From positions 1 to 16,788 of the forward strand of contig CAZMFZ010000085.1 of assembly GCA_964565665.1 (NCBI GenBank): DNA of 16,788 bases. The letters run 5' to 3'. The notes beneath the pieces are model-generated. The model worked only from the letters and a program-made list of their open reading frames with translations. It had not been told where the DNA came from and did no database searches. A program made the position numbers and the translations under genes. Below, one piece after another: positions 15,611 to 16,788 of the stretch (the first letter of the stretch is position 1; each line of letters begins with the position of its first letter). The DNA is from CAZMFZ01 sp964565665. GTDB lineage: Bacteria; Bacteroidota; Bacteroidia; Cytophagales; UBA9547.

Positions 15611-16788
15611 ATGACTAAGACTTTATCATTCCCTAAGTTTATTGTTTCAATTATTTCGTTTTTTGTCATAAGTTATATTTCCAATGGGCAAACTAGATTT
15701 TGGGTAACTGGAGGTAGTGGTTTATGGAATAATGTTAATAACTGGAGTGCAACCTCTAGTGGGGCTTCTGGTGCGAGTGTTCCTAGTGGTACTTCATTTA
15801 TTGCAGTATTCGATGCAAATTCGGGAAATCCAATTATAACACAAGATATAAATAACCTTGCAATTGCCCAAATTTCCATAGTTGGAGCAAACGTAGTTTT
15901 TCAACCTAACAATAACAATAACAGGAACATTACAGTTGGAAACGCTCTAAGTGGAGATGATATATATATATTAAACTCTAATGTAACAATTTCAGGTGGT
16001 GCTACAAATAGAACTTTAATTTTCTCAAATACTTCTGGAAACACTGCACTGTTTATCAATTCAAGAATATCTGTTCAGGCAGGTTTAGGAACATCAGGAA
16101 TTTTGACTAATAATGGGGGAAGTGCATTGAGCATGGTTTTTAATGCTACTTCAACGTATGTTCACAATTTAGATGCAGGAACAATCCCTTTAGCCACTTG
16201 GCAAACAGGTTCTATTTGTAGTGTCACCGGATCAACAGCAACAGCACCTACAACAGCAAGCTTTGATAACCAAACTTTTTCAAACTTAGTATGGAATACA
16301 CCTAATTTAACTGCTGCAGATGGTGACATTACATCAAATTTAACAGTATCAGGCACTTTAACAGTTGAATCCACAGGTACAGGGAGATTTACAATAAACA
16401 GAGCAAATAATGGTTCCACTCGTACTTGGCAAATAAATAATTTTTCACAAAATGCCGGTATTATTAATATGTCAAGGTCAAATACTGATATTGGGATTTT
16501 AGCTATTACAGGTACGTTCGCTCAAACAGGAGGTAGAGTCGAGAGAACAGGAGGATCAATAAATTCCAGTTTGGTTTTATCAGGAACTTCCAATCAAAAC
16601 ATAACTTTAACTTCTTTAACTAGTGGCAATTTTGAAGTAAACAAATCTTCTGGCATCGCCACCTTACAAAATAGTATTTCTCTTCCTGCCAATCTTTTGC
16701 TTACAGCAGGAGACCTAGCATTAGCAAGCAATACGCTCACCTTGGCGGCAGCCACTGGGGTTATAACTTCAACAAACGGAAGACTTAT
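15611..16788 (+). CDS. Large exported repeat-rich surface protein, N-terminal part (partial)
   Basis: The frame is open from ATG 15611 to the end of the window (392 codons) and continues beyond it. A signal peptide of about 27 residues ends ISNG, with QTRFW as the likely mature start. The mature protein begins FWVTGGSGLWNNVNNWS, a signature of long Bacteroidota surface proteins, where 'G.G.W.d..nWS' precedes a stretch of short beta-strand units. After it come many Thr-, Ser-, Asn- and Gly-rich segments of 15-25 residues with hydrophobic strands ('NLTVSGTLTVES', 'LAITGTFAQTGG', 'LVLSGTSNQNITLTS'), as in beta-helix or filamentous adhesins. Such proteins are usually thousands of residues and exported by T9SS, but the C-terminus that would show a sorting domain is outside the window. 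Function is inferred only by type (adhesion or surface layer). It is read from the promoter at 15516-15546. Confidence 0.85.
   Translation, partial: MTKTLSFPKFIVSIISFFVISYISNGQTRFWVTGGSGLWNNVNNWSATSSGASGASVPSGTSFIAVFDANSGNPIITQDINNLAIAQISIVGANVVFQPNNNNNRNITVGNALSGDDIYILNSNVTISGGATNRTLIFSNTSGNTALFINSRISVQAGLGTSGILTNNGGSALSMVFNATSTYVHNLDAGTIPLATWQTGSICSVTGSTATAPTTASFDNQTFSNLVWNTPNLTAADGDITSNLTVSGTLTVESTGTGRFTINRANNGSTRTWQINNFSQNAGIINMSRSNTDIGILAITGTFAQTGGRVERTGGSINSSLVLSGTSNQNITLTSLTSGNFEVNKSSGIATLQNSISLPANLLLTAGDLALASNTLTLAAATGVITSTNGRL

Noticed and set aside
15906..15920. AAC/AAT microsatellite
   Set aside because: It encodes an Asn run (NNNNN) in the in-frame surface protein and is too short for a phase-variation tract.
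15673..16419. Two - strand open frames within the surface-protein region
   Set aside because: The + strand frame here is open for 392 codons with a signal peptide and family signature, so these are antisense shadows.

Overview
The window is AT-rich DNA that reads as a chromosomal fragment of a Bacteroidota (Bacteroidetes) bacterium. The support is a type IX secretion (T9SS) C-terminal sorting domain on two proteins, Bacteroidota-type promoters (TTTG, about 19-21 bases, TAnnTTTG), weak or absent Shine-Dalgarno sequences, a PorT-like outer-membrane barrel, SPII lipoproteins, a DUF1800/DUF1501 pair, and the start of a large 'W.tGGsG.W.n..nWS' surface protein. I cannot place it below phylum level.

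Layout. 1-1082: 3' end of leuC, a possible gene remnant, a small unknown gene and complete leuD, closed by a terminator. This is the isopropylmalate isomerase locus of leucine synthesis, with about 420 bases of unrelated material between its two subunit genes. 1083-1455: a non-coding gap with two hairpin terminators and a candidate small RNA or leader. 1456-4206: an exported TPR-CHAT (caspase-like) protein. 4302-5225: fmt. 5265-5745: an OsmC-family gene broken by one frameshift. These are all on the + strand.

5748-15194 is all on the - strand. It holds an unknown lipoprotein, an outer-membrane barrel, a translationally coupled pair (a very large T9SS-exported alpha/beta hydrolase followed by a small lipoprotein), and a DUF1800-DUF1501 operon. 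In that operon the DUF1501 partner carries a Tat-like signal at its N-terminus and a T9SS sorting domain at its C-terminus. From 15611 a + strand gene, read from a good Bacteroidota promoter, encodes the N-terminus of a large exported repeat-rich protein that runs off the window.

Housekeeping functions (leuCD, fmt) thus flank a mainly envelope and secreted-protein region. The most suggestive arrangements are the coupled secreted hydrolase and lipoprotein (possibly enzyme and cognate lipoprotein, untested), the Tat plus T9SS DUF1501 protein beside a DUF1800 partner with no signal peptide, and the promoter-to-terminator non-coding unit before the CHAT gene. I saw no CRISPR array, tRNA, rRNA, insertion sequence or phage gene.
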